Origin: Phycisphaera sp.
Lineage (GTDB): Bacteria; Planctomycetota; Phycisphaerae; Phycisphaerales; UBA1924
NCBI GenBank assembly: GCA_003712165.1
Contig: RHLH01000001.1
Span: 744,001 to 808,000 of the forward strand
DNA: 64,000 nucleotides
Direction: 5' to 3'
Shown here: one piece after another, positions 1-10,803 of the stretch
Layout of the letters: the number at the start of each line of letters is the position of its first letter
Numbering within the stretch: the first letter of the stretch is position 1
The notes under the pieces: generated by a model
The model's database searches: none
What the model was told of the DNA's origin: nothing
The model's input: the letters and a program-made list of their open reading frames with translations, nothing else
Program-made: the position numbers and the translations under genes

Positions 1-3000
1 CTGGCGCGCATGACGGGACGCCCCGTCATGCTCGTGATGGCGCACCTCGACGACGCGGAGCACGCGCGGGAAGAGCTTGCCTATCTGGGCACGGACTCGA
101 TCAGGCTGCCCGCGCTCGAGGTGCTCCCGGGTGAGAGTGATGCCGCGGCTGATCTGCTCGCAGAACGTATCGCGTGTGTCCGCCAAACTCTGGCGGTGGG
201 GGCCAAGGACGCGCCCGTGATCGTCGCGCCGGTGCACGCGCTCATGCAGTCTGTGCCGAGGTATGAGCAGATTGCCGCGCTCAGCCGCCGAATCAAAGCG
301 GGTGACCAGGTCAAGCCAGAGGATCTGATCGATTGGCTTGCCGACGCGGGGTACACACGCCGCGAGACGATCGAGGACCCGGGCGAGTTCGCCGTTCGGG
401 GCGGCATCATCGACGTCTTCCCCGCGGGCGGGGCGAGCGTCGAGCCTGTGCGTCTTGATTTCTTCGGGGACGAGGTCGAGCGCATCACCGAGATCGATCT
501 GGAAACGATGGGTTCGGATCGCAGGCTCGATGAGGTTGAGTTCATCGCGGCGACGTTCGATCCGAACATCGCCGACGAGGGCACGAGCTTTCTGAACGTT
601 GTTCCTGACCGCGCGATCGCGCTGCTGTGTGAGACACTCGAGGTGACCGAGCAGGCGAGGGGTTACTTCGAACGCCTGACCGATTCGCGCGGCACGTTCG
701 GCCCGCCCGCGGTGCTCAAGCTCCTGCAGGAACGCTTCCACGCGTTCTGTGAGGTCAACCAGTTCTCGCACGGGTCGAGCGCTGCCGACGTTGTGGTTGA
801 GCTGCCGATCGAGCCGCTGCCCCCGTTCAGCAGAGAAATCTCCGAGGCGATCCCCGAGTTCGCGTCGCTGCTTTCGGACAAGAACCGATCGGTGCTCGTG
901 CCCTGTGAGAAAGAAGCAGAGCACCAGAGGCTGAGCGAACTGCTTACGGAGAAGACGCCGAAGGTCAGCAAGAAACCGATCGCCAGGGTCGGGTACGTGC
1001 ACCGCGGGTTCTCGTTCGAGCCCGCGTCTGGCAAGAAGCTCTCGATCGTGCCGTATCACGAGCTGGTGCACCGCTTCCACGCGAGGCGCGGCATGCGGAA
1101 GCTCCGCGCGGGCCGAGCGATGGACACCTTCCTCGAGATCGAGAAAGGCGATTACGTCGTGCACAGTGAGCACGGCATCGCACGGTTCGAGGGCCTCCGA
1201 CTGATGAACCCGGACAGACTGGGCAAGTCGCGCAAACTCGGCCCTCCCGCGAAGAAGGCCAAGGACGACGAAGGCGAACTCCAGGAATTCCTCACCCTCG
1301 AGTTTGCCAGCGGCTCGCAGCTCCATGTCCCCGCGCTCAAGATCGATCTTGTGCAGAAATACATCGGCGGGTTCAGCGGCAAGCCGCCGCTCTCTACGCT
1401 CGGCGGGCAGAAGTGGAAACGCCAGAAAGAGAGGGTCGTCGAGTCGGTGCGAGATCTCGCTTCGGAACTCCTGCGCGTACGAGCTGCGCGCGAGAGTCTG
1501 CCCGGCGTCCGCTACCCGGCGGACACGAACTGGCAGAACGAGTTCGAGGCCGAGTTCCCGTACCAGGAGACTGATGATCAGCTGGTCGCCGTCGCCGCGA
1601 TCAAGCGAGACATGCAGTCTGATCGGCCAATGGACAGGCTCCTCTGCGGCGATGTCGGGTTCGGCAAGACCGAGATGGCCATCCGCGCCGCGTTCAAGGT
1701 CGTCGAGTCGGGCAAGCAGGTCGCGGTCCTCGTCCCGACAACGGTGCTCGCCGAGCAGCACGAGCGCACGTTCCGCGACCGCTTCGCTGGGTACCCGTTC
1801 CGGATCGAATCGCTCAGCAGGCTCAAGAACACGAAGCAGTCCAACGCGCTGCTCGCGGCGCTCCGCAAGGGGCAGATCGATGTCATCATCGGGACGCACC
1901 GGATCCTGTCGAAGGATGTGAAGTTCGCCGACCTCGGGCTTGTGATTGTGGATGAAGAGCAGAGATTCGGTGTCGAGCACAAGGAGCAGCTGCTCAGGCT
2001 CAGACTCGCCGCGGATGTGCTGACACTCAGCGCAACTCCGATCCCCCGAACGCTGCACATGTCGATGCTCGGCATCCGCGATATCTCGTCGCTCGCGACA
2101 CCTCCCGCGGACCGCCAGAGCATCGTGACCGAGGTCATCCCGTTCAACCGCCAGCGAGCTAAGCAAGCGATCGCGCGAGAGCTCGGCAGGCAGGGCCAGG
2201 TCTTCTGGGTCCACAACCGCGTGCACGACATCATCAGCGCCGCCGACGATGTGCGCAGTCTCGCGCCGGGTGCTCGCGTGATCTACGGTCACGGCCAGAT
2301 GCCAGCGACCGAGCTCGAGAAGGTCATGCTCAAGTTCATCAGGCACGAGGCTGACATCCTCGTCTCGACCACGATCATCGAGTCTGGCATCGACATCCCG
2401 AACGCGAACACGATGATCATCGAGGACGCCGACCGGTTCGGGCTCTCCGAACTGCACCAACTCCGAGGGCGGGTGGGGCGGTCCAAGCACCGCGCGTACT
2501 GCTACCTCATGCTGCCCGACAAGCGAAACGTGACCGAGATCGCCCGCAAGAGGCTTAAGGCGCTCGAGCAGTACACCATGCTCGGCGCTGGGTTCAAGAT
2601 CGCGATGCGAGACCTTGAGATCCGCGGCGCGGGGAACATCCTTGGGGCCGAGCAATCGGGGCATATCGCCGCGGTCGGGTACGAGATGTACTGTCAACTC
2701 CTTGAGCAGCAGGTCCGCGATCTGCGTCATGAAGCGCCGCCGCCGTCTGCGAGCCGGGCGAGCCTTGAGATCGGTGTCTGGGGACACATCCCGAAGCCTT
2801 ACATTCCCTCAGACACGCGGAGGCTTGAGGCGTACCGCCGAATGGCGACCGCGGCTTCACGCGAAGAACTCGACAAGCTCGGCGAGGATCTGACCGCTGC
2901 CTACGGCAAGCCCCCGGAGCAGGTCGATCGCATCCTCAAACTCGCCGAGATCCGCGTCGCATGCTCGGAACTGGGCGTTCGCTCGGTCGTGCTCAGAGAG

Positions 3001-3210
3001 CCCGACATCATCTTCAAGGCGAGGAAGCCAGCCAAGATCATGGCTGCTCTTGACGGGGCCAAGGGCAGCGTCCGCAAGCTGCCGCCCAAGTCGGGCGAGA
3101 AGCTGAGTGAGGTGTACTGGAGGCCTCCGTCGAGTTATCTCGATGAAAGCAGTTTGCTCACGATGCTCCGCTCCAAGCTCGCTGGAATGGCTCAAACGAC
3201 TCAGAAGTGA
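1..3210 (+). CDS. mfd: Transcription-repair coupling factor Mfd, 5'-truncated by window edge
   Basis: Mfd is a DNA translocase that removes stalled RNA polymerase at lesions and recruits UvrA. The frame is open from base 1. The first ATG (base 10) matches a point inside the N-terminal UvrB-like module of E. coli Mfd, so about 50-60 residues, including the true start, lie left of the window. Counting from that ATG: UvrB-like region up to about residue 300, an RNA-polymerase-interaction domain around 380-460, Walker A GDVGFGKTE near 546, the DEEQ box in VDEEQRFG near 645, helicase motif VI QLRGRVGRS near 820, and a C-terminal TRCF domain. About 1066 residues are present versus roughly 1150 for complete proteins. 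phoU follows in the same direction after 58 bp. Confidence 0.95.
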   Translation: MARMTGRPVMLVMAHLDDAEHAREELAYLGTDSIRLPALEVLPGESDAAADLLAERIACVRQTLAVGAKDAPVIVAPVHALMQSVPRYEQIAALSRRIKAGDQVKPEDLIDWLADAGYTRRETIEDPGEFAVRGGIIDVFPAGGASVEPVRLDFFGDEVERITEIDLETMGSDRRLDEVEFIAATFDPNIADEGTSFLNVVPDRAIALLCETLEVTEQARGYFERLTDSRGTFGPPAVLKLLQERFHAFCEVNQFSHGSSAADVVVELPIEPLPPFSREISEAIPEFASLLSDKNRSVLVPCEKEAEHQRLSELLTEKTPKVSKKPIARVGYVHRGFSFEPASGKKLSIVPYHELVHRFHARRGMRKLRAGRAMDTFLEIEKGDYVVHSEHGIARFEGLRLMNPDRLGKSRKLGPPAKKAKDDEGELQEFLTLEFASGSQLHVPALKIDLVQKYIGGFSGKPPLSTLGGQKWKRQKERVVESVRDLASELLRVRAARESLPGVRYPADTNWQNEFEAEFPYQETDDQLVAVAAIKRDMQSDRPMDRLLCGDVGFGKTEMAIRAAFKVVESGKQVAVLVPTTVLAEQHERTFRDRFAGYPFRIESLSRLKNTKQSNALLAALRKGQIDVIIGTHRILSKDVKFADLGLVIVDEEQRFGVEHKEQLLRLRLAADVLTLSATPIPRTLHMSMLGIRDISSLATPPADRQSIVTEVIPFNRQRAKQAIARELGRQGQVFWVHNRVHDIISAADDVRSLAPGARVIYGHGQMPATELEKVMLKFIRHEADILVSTTIIESGIDIPNANTMIIEDADRFGLSELHQLRGRVGRSKHRAYCYLMLPDKRNVTEIARKRLKALEQYTMLGAGFKIAMRDLEIRGAGNILGAEQSGHIAAVGYEMYCQLLEQQVRDLRHEAPPPSASRASLEIGVWGHIPKPYIPSDTRRLEAYRRMATAASREELDKLGEDLTAAYGKPPEQVDRILKLAEIRVACSELGVRSVVLREPDIIFKARKPAKIMAALDGAKGSVRKLPPKSGEKLSEVYWRPPSSYLDESSLLTMLRSKLAGMAQTTQK

Positions 3211-3268
3211 CAGGGGACTTGCAATCGAGTAGGATTCTGTTTGTTGGTTCGAGAACTCACGGTCCGCA

Positions 3269-3997
3269 ATGACCGATAGAAGCCAAATGGCGGAAGCATT
3301 CAGCACAGAGATGTCACCCGAACCCTCCCAAGTCGGCTCCACGATCCTTGAGCAGGTTACGGCGATGAAACGCCGGATGATCCGCCAGGGGACGGTCGCC
3401 ATCGGCATGCTCGAGGCGTCTCTCGACGCCCTCTGGTCCATCGACGCCGAGGTCGCCCAGCACGTCAGAGAGCAGGACGAGCAGGTCGACACCGAAGAGG
3501 TCCTGATCGAGGAGGACTGCTTCGAGCTGATGGCTCTGCACCAGCCCGTTGCAAAGGACTTTCGGATCTTGGCGTTCGTGCTCAAGGTCAACCACGACAT
3601 CGAGCGCGTCGCCGACCACGCGAGCTCGATCGCCAAGGTCGCGATGAAGCTGAGCGAGCTACCTGTCGTGCCCAAGTTCCCGACGGGTCTGCGCGAGCTG
3701 GGCGAGCGTGTCCCCGCGGCGTGCCACGCGCTGCTGCGTGCGATGCTCGACGAGGACACCGAAGCCGCCCGCCAGATCGTGCTCGACGACAAGCTCATCG
3801 ACGAGCTCGACAAGGGCTCCTTCAAAGAGCTGACCGCCAAGCTGGCCAACAAGAGCGAGGACGAGGTCGCCGCGGGCCTGCTTCTCTTCCGTGTGGGTCG
3901 TGAGCTCGAGCGCGTGGGCGACCTGATGAAGAACATGGCCGAGGACGTCGTGTACCTGAACACGGGCGAGATCGTTCGGCACGCAAAGGGTCAGTGA
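3269..3997 (+). CDS. phoU: Phosphate uptake regulator PhoU
   Basis: The 242-residue protein has two PhoU repeats, each a three-helix bundle. The family's acidic metal-cluster signatures are visible: an E/D-rich stretch around residues 75-85 and the pattern FRVGRELERVGD near residue 210. PhoU is a cytoplasmic protein that dampens the PhoR kinase and the Pst phosphate transporter. No pst, phoR or phoB gene is nearby, so this copy is an orphan here. ATG at 3269 is used; an internal ATG at 3311, just before the first conserved helix, is an alternative start. Confidence 0.9.
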   Translation: MTDRSQMAEAFSTEMSPEPSQVGSTILEQVTAMKRRMIRQGTVAIGMLEASLDALWSIDAEVAQHVREQDEQVDTEEVLIEEDCFELMALHQPVAKDFRILAFVLKVNHDIERVADHASSIAKVAMKLSELPVVPKFPTGLRELGERVPAACHALLRAMLDEDTEAARQIVLDDKLIDELDKGSFKELTAKLANKSEDEVAAGLLLFRVGRELERVGDLMKNMAEDVVYLNTGEIVRHAKGQ

Positions 3998-4036
3998 ACG
4001 GGCATTGCCTGAACGACTGACTGCCAGGTCTCACGT

Positions 4037-4042
4037 TACACT
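4037..4042 (+). promoter_or_regulatory. Candidate -10 element for the downstream zinc-ribbon gene
   Basis: TACACT ends 6 bases before the ATG at 4049, so transcription would start at or next to the start codon, and no Shine-Dalgarno sequence is present. The same hexamer occurs before the 16S, rpmB, proB and MFS genes. No good -35 box is visible. Confidence 0.35.
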
Positions 4043-4048
4043 CGCAAA

Positions 4049-5830
4049 ATGCCGCTGCCGTTCGCTGTACTACTGACCGTTCTGCTCTTTGCCGGACTGT
4101 CGATGCTGTTCGCTGGCCTGCACATCAGGCGGGGCGACAGACCGCGCTGCGCGAGTTGCTCGTACGACCTATCGGCGCTGATTCCAGACGACTGCCCCGA
4201 GTGCAACGAGGATCTCAGCGAGCCGCGAGGGATCGTCAGAGGCGATCGCCGCCCCTTTCTCGCGGGTTTCGGGCTGGTTGTTGTCTTGCTGAGCGTCGTC
4301 GGGTTCGGCATTGGGTTCTTAGGCGGCGCAACACTCGATCAACGCAAGCCGGTTTGGCTTCTGGATGTCGAGTTGTCTCTCGTGAACGAGCAAGGCGAGG
4401 AGCGGATCAAGGAGGAGCTGCGCCGACGGCTCTTCGATACGGCGACGGGTATCGGTGAAAAACACGCGATCGCCGACCTCGCGCTCAGGCGGGCCAGGAC
4501 AGCGTACTCCGAGCCGATGAGTTTGCTGCTCGCCGATTGCGCGATGTCGGGCGTTGTAGACGCAGAGAAGGCGGACCCGTACATGCGTGAGCTGATCGCG
4601 CTGTGGTCGAGCGACTGGCTCTTGACTGAAGAGGGGGAATCTCGATCGATTGAATTGCGTGCGCTTATTGAGTCTTGCGGAATCGAGTTGGAAGCACTCA
4701 GCAGGATTATCAGCGAAGCCTCGGCTTTAGGTATCAGGGTCTCACCTCATGACCGAACGCCATCTCAGGAACACATCATCCAGTCGTGTGAGCTCTTGTT
4801 AATGAATTGGTGGCGTTCGCCCTCTTCGCCCGGCGAACTGACGGACAATTACCTGCGCACGCTGTTCAAGGATGCCCCAGTAGCCAAGCTGACGGCAAGA
4901 CCTGCAATAAATGCTCAATTCGGCAAGCTCCCGTACCGGCTTGAGTATGCATATCCACCTGTTCAAATGGCTGACGGCGAAGCTGTTCGTCTGTCATGCA
5001 GCATTGAGAGTGTGAGGGTTAATCAGGGCAATCAGATCGTTTACGAACAGACACAATCCCAGGGCGGCTTCAGTCGTACACATCACCACGCGTTTAGATT
5101 GTTATCAACTTGGGGGGCGATGGGTACAGGGATACTCGTCGAGGGTATCGAAGCTGGACCGGGCAACATCGAAGTAGTACTCAAGTTCTCGATCGATCGC
5201 GGTGACGGAGATGTTGTACTCGAAAGATCAGTCACCGTAGAGGACTCGTTCGAGGCCGTACGCTCTGGAGAGGATAAGATCGCACTCGTCTCATCTGAGT
5301 TGGCTGGTGTGACACCATCGCAGCTGCTTGAGTGGTTCCATTTCACCGATCTCTACTACAGCACCCCGGATCCGTTCGGGAGCCAAGGTCCGTGGTCGTT
5401 CGGGTATGGCAGATCCGATGTGTGGCGAGTCGATCTGATCCCACATGACAAGCCGACCCCAGAGTTCCACGCTGCGTGGCGTGTGCTCGCCAACCAGGGT
5501 GACACCGAGTGGGACATCGGCACCATTCGGTTGTTCGATGTGTTGTCGCTTCGTCGCAGCTTCTTCCAGACAGTAGTACCAACAAGGACACCGATGAGGA
5601 CATCGGAGTCGGGGTCGAGTGAATGGGCGACTCTGAGACCCGACTTCAACAGGCCTGTTCGTCTCAGGTTGGAGCCCGACCCAGACTTGGCGAGACTTTC
5701 AGTCGACATCCACGAGATCTTCGGCGAGCCCATCGAACTGGGCAATTTCATGATCGTTCAGACGGACCAATTCATGAGAGCACAGAACGATGGAGAGAAG
5801 CTCAAGCCAGCTCCGATCCTGAGCGAGTAG
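4049..5830 (+). CDS. Membrane protein with N-terminal zinc ribbon, function unknown
   Basis: This 593-residue protein has a first membrane helix at about residues 3-24, then a zinc ribbon (C34, C37, C49, C52 in CASC...CPEC), a second helix at about 72-92, and a large soluble C-terminal part of about 500 residues that I do not recognise. The ribbon between two helices is a layout common in Phycisphaerae membrane proteins. The C-terminal half looks beta-rich and is probably outside the cytoplasm. Base composition in 4600-5300 is less GC-rich than in the neighbours. No function can be assigned. The gene appears monocistronic, between phoU and the 16S region. Confidence 0.75.
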   Translation: MPLPFAVLLTVLLFAGLSMLFAGLHIRRGDRPRCASCSYDLSALIPDDCPECNEDLSEPRGIVRGDRRPFLAGFGLVVVLLSVVGFGIGFLGGATLDQRKPVWLLDVELSLVNEQGEERIKEELRRRLFDTATGIGEKHAIADLALRRARTAYSEPMSLLLADCAMSGVVDAEKADPYMRELIALWSSDWLLTEEGESRSIELRALIESCGIELEALSRIISEASALGIRVSPHDRTPSQEHIIQSCELLLMNWWRSPSSPGELTDNYLRTLFKDAPVAKLTARPAINAQFGKLPYRLEYAYPPVQMADGEAVRLSCSIESVRVNQGNQIVYEQTQSQGGFSRTHHHAFRLLSTWGAMGTGILVEGIEAGPGNIEVVLKFSIDRGDGDVVLERSVTVEDSFEAVRSGEDKIALVSSELAGVTPSQLLEWFHFTDLYYSTPDPFGSQGPWSFGYGRSDVWRVDLIPHDKPTPEFHAAWRVLANQGDTEWDIGTIRLFDVLSLRRSFFQTVVPTRTPMRTSESGSSEWATLRPDFNRPVRLRLEPDPDLARLSVDIHEIFGEPIELGNFMIVQTDQFMRAQNDGEKLKPAPILSE

Positions 5831-5875
5831 CGCAGGCTCTTTGCTGTCGGCTCCGCGATAAACACGAAAAAAAGA

Positions 5876-5905
5876 CAAGGCCCGCCTCTTGCGAGACGGG
5901 CCTTG
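5876..5905 (-). terminator. Rho-independent terminator of the 16S rRNA transcript
   Basis: A 13-bp stem with one mismatch (CAAGGCCCGYCTC against its complement) has a 4-base loop. Read on the minus strand it is followed by TCTTTTTTT. It lies about 225 bases past the 16S 3' end. It could also stop plus-strand transcription from the zinc-ribbon gene, but the U-tract is much better on the minus strand. The stretch 5831-6130 otherwise holds only the 16S trailer; no gene is seen. Confidence 0.8.
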
Positions 5906-6126
5906 GTTTCGTGGTCGTTGCCCATTGGCCGGTGGTTACCCAACCGACTATCTGTCGAGATCACCTGGCTGCGTGAGCAGCAGGGGGATCTGGGATTGTG
6001 ACAGACGAGAGTGTGCTGACAGTCTCGCTGTGGATCGCTCCACACGATGCTCCGGTGAACAAGTCTCACGATCGTGTAAGACAGGGCCCGAAGGCTCCGG
6101 AAGAATCTGGCGAGTCTAAGGAAATC

Positions 6127-7619
<1,493 letters not shown>

Positions 7620-7632
7620 ATTGCCTTTGCGT

Positions 7633-7846
7633 CCGGTGACAAGCACCGGTCAATTTCGAGATTTGAAACTGTAAAAACAGCGTTGTAAACAAGCTCCCGA
7701 AGAAGCAAATTCACTCTGCTGCGGTCTGATGACGATCACTCGTCACCACCCCGGGGTGGCTACCACCGAGGATTTGTTCTTCCTGCCGATCCGGACGGGG
7801 CCGGATGAACACTCGACAGGAAACGTGGATGCTGTGACATCCACGT
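7633..7846 (-). other. Structured 16S leader (hairpins)
   Basis: The region upstream of 16S (7620-8034, no gene seen) holds inverted repeats that would fold in the leader RNA: CCGGTG/CACCGG at 7633-7649, the palindrome CCACCCCGGGGTGG at 7746-7759, and a 9-bp stem ACGTGGATG/CATCCACGT with a 6-base loop at 7823-7846. A further stem, GGCCC/GGGCC, lies at 7874-7887. They may act in processing or antitermination. No clear boxA was recognised. Confidence 0.4.
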
Positions 7847-8010
7847 GGCTTGCAAGAATTTGGTCACATACCTGGCCCAGCCGGGCCGCGTCGTTCAACG
7901 CTGGCATGCTCCCCACATTCTCGCGGGCATTGACCACGACTTGTCAAAGAGGTGGAACGATCAGAGCCATCCGGCCGATACATTCCTGTGCCCTTTCTGG
8001 GCAGGAGACG

Positions 8011-8038
8011 AGTGTAGCGCACGCCCTCCGACGGTCAA
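8011..8038 (-). promoter_or_regulatory. Candidate 16S rRNA promoter
   Basis: On the minus strand: TTGACC (8033-8038), a 16-bp spacer, then TACACT (8011-8016) in the context GCGCTACACT. It overlaps the 3' end of comF, so 16S would have its own start about 385 bases before the mature 5' end. A second TTGACA lies at 7942-7947 but has only GAGAAT as a -10, at 19 bp spacing. Confidence 0.5.
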
Positions 8039-8934
8039 GCTTCTGCGCTAATTTCTCTGCGCGCGCTGCGATTTCTTTCTGCCGTCACTGCGACCACGGA
8101 GGCCCATATCTCCGCCTTGGATTCGCCCAGAACCCCTCGGATCGCCCTTGAACAGGCCCTCAGCGTCGCACCGGTCGTCTTTACGTCATCCACGAGTACC
8201 ACGGCTTGTGGGCAGCCGATGCTGACTTGCCTCAGACGCACTTTGTTCCGCAGACTCGCCGCCCGAAGGCTCGGGGCCACCTCAACCTGGGGTTTGCCTC
8301 CGGACCGGCGGAGCATCGGCACCAGCCTGACGCCGCTGGTCGCCCGAACGCCTCTGGCCAGCACCATCGAGTGGTCGATGCCTCTCCCAAGCCTTCTCAG
8401 CGTTGGCATGGGCACAGGCACCAGGATCGCTGCTTCGGGCGGGATGCCGGCGGCCCGCAGTTCGTCCAGCACCCGATACCCCAGGACACGCCCGAGCTGG
8501 GTCCCCTGGGCTCGCCAGGCCTCGTACTTGGTCGCGTGAACCGCGTCCCGGAGCTCACCGGCGAAGTCGCCCAGCCTGATGAACCGGTCCCAGGCCAGCT
8601 TCTCGGGTCGGCAGGAGCTGCACCTGCCGTCCTCGGGCGAAACCTCGCCTTCTCCGACACCCCGGCCGCAGCTCGGGCAGGCGAAATCGGCGGGTTCTGG
8701 CACCCATCTGCTGTCCCGCCCCGTCAGCAGGCGAGCACGCGTGCCGAGCAGCGCCGACTCGACCTTCTCGAGCAACCTCGGCGGGGTTGGTTTCGGCAGA
8801 TCCACACGGCGCGGCCGATCGAGGGGGATCGGTTTGGCTTCGATGACCGCGCCTGATTGCTCGTAAGCAGCGGGGGGCCAGACGAAGCTCTGCTGCTGCG
8901 AGTTATCAGGTTGGGTGGTACCGTCTGCGACCAC
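8035..8934 (-). CDS. comF: ComF-family phosphoribosyltransferase-like protein
   Basis: The 299-residue protein has a zinc ribbon (C86, C89, C105, C108), then the ComF core with KYEAWRA near residue 136, VPVPM near 172, and the PRPP-type loop VVLVDDVKTTGAT at about 245-257. ComF proteins are linked to DNA uptake in naturally competent bacteria, but in other lineages the biochemical role is unproven. The start is GTG, two bases after the mcsB stop, so it is probably translated from the mcsA-mcsB-comF message. The first 60 residues are low in conservation and may not all be translated. Confidence 0.88.
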   Translation of the reverse strand: MVADGTTQPDNSQQQSFVWPPAAYEQSGAVIEAKPIPLDRPRRVDLPKPTPPRLLEKVESALLGTRARLLTGRDSRWVPEPADFACPSCGRGVGEGEVSPEDGRCSSCRPEKLAWDRFIRLGDFAGELRDAVHATKYEAWRAQGTQLGRVLGYRVLDELRAAGIPPEAAILVPVPMPTLRRLGRGIDHSMVLARGVRATSGVRLVPMLRRSGGKPQVEVAPSLRAASLRNKVRLRQVSIGCPQAVVLVDDVKTTGATLRACSRAIRGVLGESKAEIWASVVAVTAERNRSARREISAEA

Positions 8935-8936
8935 GG

Positions 8937-10064
8937 CTAGCAGAGGGTCTCGCGCATCAGCGTTGCGCGGGCGGCTTTGCGCTCGCCCTGACCGAGCAAT
9001 CGCCCCGCCGCGTGCTGGAGGTGCGCCGGGTGCACGAGCAGCAGGAGTCTGTTGATCGTCGAAACGTCGGGCGATTGCAGCAGCCCGAGCGAGTGCCCGA
9101 GCCGGATCTCGCTCAGCTTGCTCATCGCCTCTGCCGCCGAAAGCCTGCGTGCATGGGTCAGGATGCCGAGCGACCTATAGACCAGATCCTCGGTGAACTC
9201 GCGGCGCTGATTCAGCAGCTTTTCCCGTGCTTTACGCTCGAATTCGATCACGCGGGGCACGATCGAGCCCTGGATATCGCTGAGCAGAAGCTCCTCGGTC
9301 TTGCCGAGCGTCGTTTGGTTCGAGAGCTGGTAGAAGTCGCCGTCGGCCTCAGAGCCCTCGCCCCAGAAGCCCCGCAGCGCGAGCGACATGTCCGCCGCGG
9401 CTCTCTTGACCTTCTCGATCTCACCCAGAATCCGAAGCGCCGGCAGGTGGAGCATCACCGAGACCCTGATCCCGGTCCCGACGTTGGTCGGGCACGCTGT
9501 CAGGTAGCCGAACCTCGGGCTGAACGCGTATTCGAGCACGCTCTCGACCTTGTCGTCGATCTCGGATATCTCCGCGAGCGTCTCGTCGAGCGTGAGCCCG
9601 GGGCGCACCGCGTGCATGCGCAGGTGGTCTTCCTCGTTGACCATGATCGAGACCCGTTCGCCTGGCCTGAACACCACGACCGCGCGGGGGTCCTGCTCGG
9701 CTTTCTCGCCCGACGCTTTGTGCCCCTTGGCGAGCAGCCTCGAGATGATCTGCCGTTCCTTGAGAGCCTCAAGCGAGAACTCGTCCAGCTTGCTCACGTC
9801 GAGCCAGCACGTGCTCTTGTCGTCCTCGGCGATCACGCCCGCCTTGGTGAGGTTCTTCCGCACGAGATTCATCACGGCGCCGCGTTCACTGATATCAGAT
9901 TTGCCGACAAAATTGAATCCAGAGATGTTCCTTGCAAGCCTGACCCTGCTCGACAGGACGACGTCTGCGTCCTGGCCGCCTCCGGAGAGCCAGGCCGGGG
10001 CGCTGCTCAGGATCTCCCTGATCGGGCCCTCGCGGCGCATGGGTGACGGGTCTTCGGGGATCAC
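8937..10064 (-). CDS. mcsB: Protein-arginine kinase McsB
   Basis: This is an ATP:guanido phosphotransferase that phosphorylates arginines on proteins, in Firmicutes marking them for ClpCP. Across 375 residues I see SSRVRLARN (38-46), NEEDHLR (143-149, catalytic Glu pair) and CPTNVGTGIR (191-200, active-site Cys loop). The C-terminal block that in Bacillus reads ERDIRRA reads ERKAARA here (361-367), so the Asp of the phospho-arginine docking pair is missing. GTG at 10064 overlaps the mcsA stop by 4 bases (GTGA), suggesting translational coupling; an ATG lies at residue 9. Confidence 0.93.
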   Translation of the reverse strand: MIPEDPSPMRREGPIREILSSAPAWLSGGGQDADVVLSSRVRLARNISGFNFVGKSDISERGAVMNLVRKNLTKAGVIAEDDKSTCWLDVSKLDEFSLEALKERQIISRLLAKGHKASGEKAEQDPRAVVVFRPGERVSIMVNEEDHLRMHAVRPGLTLDETLAEISEIDDKVESVLEYAFSPRFGYLTACPTNVGTGIRVSVMLHLPALRILGEIEKVKRAAADMSLALRGFWGEGSEADGDFYQLSNQTTLGKTEELLLSDIQGSIVPRVIEFERKAREKLLNQRREFTEDLVYRSLGILTHARRLSAAEAMSKLSEIRLGHSLGLLQSPDVSTINRLLLLVHPAHLQHAAGRLLGQGERKAARATLMRETLC

Positions 10065-10654
10065 GCGGAGTCTCCCGAGGGGCGGGGCTTGTCGGGGGTG
10101 GACTCGAAGAGCGACTGGAGCTGCTCGATCTGGTCGCGGATGAGTGCGGCCTGTTCGTACCGCTCGCTTGAGAGGGCGGCGCTCAACTGGTCACGCAGCG
10201 AGGCGAGCTTTCGCGCCCTCTCCTCGGCCTGCCCAAGGACTTCTTTGAGGATCTGCTGCCGCTCTTCGCCCGCCTCCGTCATCGAGACGCCACGGAGAAC
10301 TCGCTTGGGCAGCTTGCCCACGTGGTGCGTGGCGCCCTCCTGGGCTCTTGAGATCATGGGCCCGATGACCTGCTCGAAGTGGGTGTAGCAAGAGGGGCAC
10401 CCGAGTCGGCCCGTCTCGCGAAACCTCGCGAATGTCACGCCGCAACTCGGGCACGGACCGAGTCCTGCCGCGGAGACGCGGACGACAGCAACCTGCGAAT
10501 TGTCCGGTTTTTCCTGCCCGGCATGGCCGATCATGCCCTGTGCTTTCGGGCAGTTGGCGCAGAAATGGTGCTCGACGTACTTGCCGGTGACCGGGTCCTT
10601 GAACACCTCGTGGGTGACGGGCTCTTCGTCGCACCCATCGCAGAAATTGGCCAT
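10061..10654 (-). CDS. mcsA: McsA-like activator with zinc clusters and UvrB/UvrC motif
   Basis: From the ATG at 10654 the protein is 197 residues and starts MANFCDGCDEE, like McsA proteins, which begin at the first CxxC. It has two CxxC-type zinc pairs (CDGC, CANC), a second cluster (CPSCGVTF, CPSC), then the McsA pattern HHVGKLPKR and a C-terminal UvrB/UvrC coiled-coil motif (RYEQAALIRDQIEQL). McsA is the activating partner of the McsB kinase, and the pair is adjacent here. The frame stays open up to 10738, but that stretch contains the rpmB terminator hairpin, so the shorter start is preferred. Confidence 0.9.
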   Translation of the reverse strand: MANFCDGCDEEPVTHEVFKDPVTGKYVEHHFCANCPKAQGMIGHAGQEKPDNSQVAVVRVSAAGLGPCPSCGVTFARFRETGRLGCPSCYTHFEQVIGPMISRAQEGATHHVGKLPKRVLRGVSMTEAGEERQQILKEVLGQAEERARKLASLRDQLSAALSSERYEQAALIRDQIEQLQSLFESTPDKPRPSGDSA

Positions 10655-10701
10655 CGCGTCCTGCTCCGCCGCGCCATTGAACATAGCGTAAGCCCCAGTG
10701 T

Positions 10702-10730
10702 AAAACAAACCGCCGAGGTCATCGGCGGTT
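10702..10730 (-). terminator. Rho-independent terminator after rpmB
   Basis: A perfect 9-bp stem (AACCGCCGA/TCGGCGGTT, loop 10717-10721) is followed on the minus strand by TGTTTTA. It lies between rpmB and mcsA, and separates the two transcripts. Confidence 0.8.
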
Positions 10731-10803
10731 CGCTTCAAAATCGGCTTGAATCGGCAGAAAAGTGGGGCCAGCCCGCAGGTTGTCTGCAGCTGTCAGCGGG
10801 CGA

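Noticed and set aside
10655..10738. Longer start for mcsA
   Set aside because: The stretch contains the rpmB terminator hairpin, and McsA relatives begin at the CxxC.
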